This document shows positions 62,631 to 64,000 of a DNA stretch of 64,000 nt, piece by piece (the stretch's first letter is position 1; every line of letters starts with the position of its first letter). This DNA comes from Liolophura sinensis (Eukaryota; Mollusca; Polyplacophora; Chitonida; Chitonidae). A program made the position numbers and the translations under genes. The DNA lies in the NCBI RefSeq assembly GCF_032854445.1, contig NC_088305.1:8789717-8853716 (forward strand), in the 5' to 3' direction. The notes below the pieces were generated by a model. That model did no database searches. It was not told the origin of the DNA and saw only the letters and a list, made by a program, of their open reading frames with translations.

Positions 62631-64000
62631 CTATGATAGACGTTGCAACGTTTGTAGGCTACACACAATAGATTGGGCTATTATGAGCCTAGGTGACGTC
62701 ATAATGTTTTTATATCAGAATGATCACAAATAAAAAAAAAGGTGACGGACAAATAAACACCCCAATATCTGACACAGTTTTAATGGCCCTTCTTTCGATG
62801 CAGCCTTTATTTTAATATGTTTTATATTCCTTAAAAAATTATAGACGCGTGGAGAAAGTTTCGAAATTCTTCCTTCGGGAAAAATCACGTTTCTCTCTGT
62901 ATGTGCTGGTTATGTGACAGATGTGTTTCCGAATGCTGAATTCAATGTGTGTTCTCATCATGGCAGCGTACAGTCTACGCGCTATACATATGACACCTGT
63001 TGAAATCATATGCGAGTCAAGCCGGTGTCGATGACAGATCAGAACTTTACAAATGCAAACACTGTGATTTTGTGTTTCGGTTTCAACACATGAATCCTTG
63101 ACGTAAATCGTCATTTAAGGCTCTATTCTATATAAGAATGGCGTGGGGGTGGGGGGCAACGTTTCTGGAAGAAGTAGTTAGAGTTATTCAGCGAAAAATA
63201 CACCATGGGGACATTCATCTGTTCCGAAAATTGAGTAGCAGTTGCTCTCTACGGTGTCAGTAACGCATAGCATTAATATCACTGTATGCTTTACTTGGAC
63301 GCTGGCGTAAACTTGCATGGGAGCGATTGGTTAAGTTCACCTGGACCTGCTGTATTCGTGTCACGCATAGCGGTGAGGCACTGCAGTATCATTAAGCTTT
63401 TGCTTTATTTATGCTTTACTTCAGACAGATAGATATTTAGGATTTTGATTAACGCAAAATATGCTGATCTGATCAAGGTAAGCAGACCTAGTGAATTGCA
63501 GTCAATCAGCAAGACTGACTTTTTGAGTCCGTATTTAAGAAGAGGCCATAGTGTCTGACAACAACAAAATTATACCTGTCCAATAAAATACGCCTCTGAA
63601 ACGCGCCCTACGCCCAAGTGTAAACTGTATAAATATATCCACACTCCGCAGAAGGCAAGTGTAAGTTATTTTGAAACGATTATTTTATTGTTAAAAATTC
63701 GTAGTTTTGTTCAAAGAAACTTTTCCGTGCTAATCACGAATCAGGGCCATCAAATTAGAATCGACAATTGGGCAAACTACTTTATCCACACAGAGAACAT
63801 CATAGAAACTTAGATTCCTGCGTCATCGTGTATAATTCCCGGAAATTGAATCTCTTCTCTAAACCTTTATTACATAACTACTACGGTCCTATGACAAAAT
63901 TTTGAAAATAAATGCAAACAGTGATACATATAACCGCAACTCTCAAAATAAGAAAGAAAAAAACCAGCTAAAGCTACATAATGATCGTAACTTAAGAACA
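62631..64000. other. Intergenic, nothing recognised
   Basis: No exon, RNA gene or repeat could be supported to the end of the window. A G-rich run lies at 63146-63158. Confidence 0.5.

Overview
The window looks like nuclear DNA of an invertebrate animal, most likely a mollusc or another lophotrochozoan. It is AT-rich, its genes are split by long introns with GT-AG boundaries, and it is full of tRNA-derived SINEs, small terminal-inverted-repeat transposons and minisatellites. Organism assignment is inference from repeat style and gene families; no species can be named from the sequence alone.

Three real protein genes can be supported. (1) Plus strand, 5208-24348: hypoxanthine-guanine phosphoribosyltransferase (HPRT1), eight coding exons, 239 aa, all catalytic residues present. 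(2) Minus strand, 39216-34778: a Golgi chondroitin N-acetylgalactosaminyltransferase-like enzyme, three coding exons, 452 aa. (3) Minus strand, 54771-47047: a secreted peptidoglycan recognition protein with an N-terminal SH3b-like segment and a zinc amidase domain, four visible exons and probably one short exon not found. They share no pathway (purine salvage, proteoglycan synthesis, antibacterial immunity) and appear to be chance neighbours.

The most unusual feature is how tandem repeats relate to splice sites. In HPRT1, most of exon 2 together with its 5' splice donor and 30 bases of intron is repeated head-to-tail as 28 copies of a 107-bp unit (14271-17290), so one intron begins with a ladder of 28 donor sites. 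In the PGRP gene, the 3' splice acceptor and first bases of exon 3 recur as an 82-bp and then a 37-bp tandem repeat in the preceding intron (48775-50770), later split by a transposon. In the third gene, a 21-bp array ends about 50 bp upstream of exon 2 and reads open in the exon's frame. Two HPRT acceptors use a (TTG)n microsatellite as their upstream tract.

Layout: 1-5030 repeats only; 5030-5207 HPRT1 promoter region; 5208-25560 HPRT1 with a 1.1-kb 16-bp minisatellite in intron 1 and a 472-bp TTAA-flanked element in the 3' region; 25560-34100 intergenic repeats; 34100-39216 transferase gene with four intronic or flanking arrays; 39217-47046 intergenic, including a 1.55-kb fold-back element; 47047-54771 PGRP gene; 54772-64000 intergenic, with a 31-bp array, a second copy of the PGRP-intron transposon and several small inverted-repeat elements. 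No bacterial features, CRISPR arrays, rRNA genes, true tRNA genes or retroviral elements were seen.
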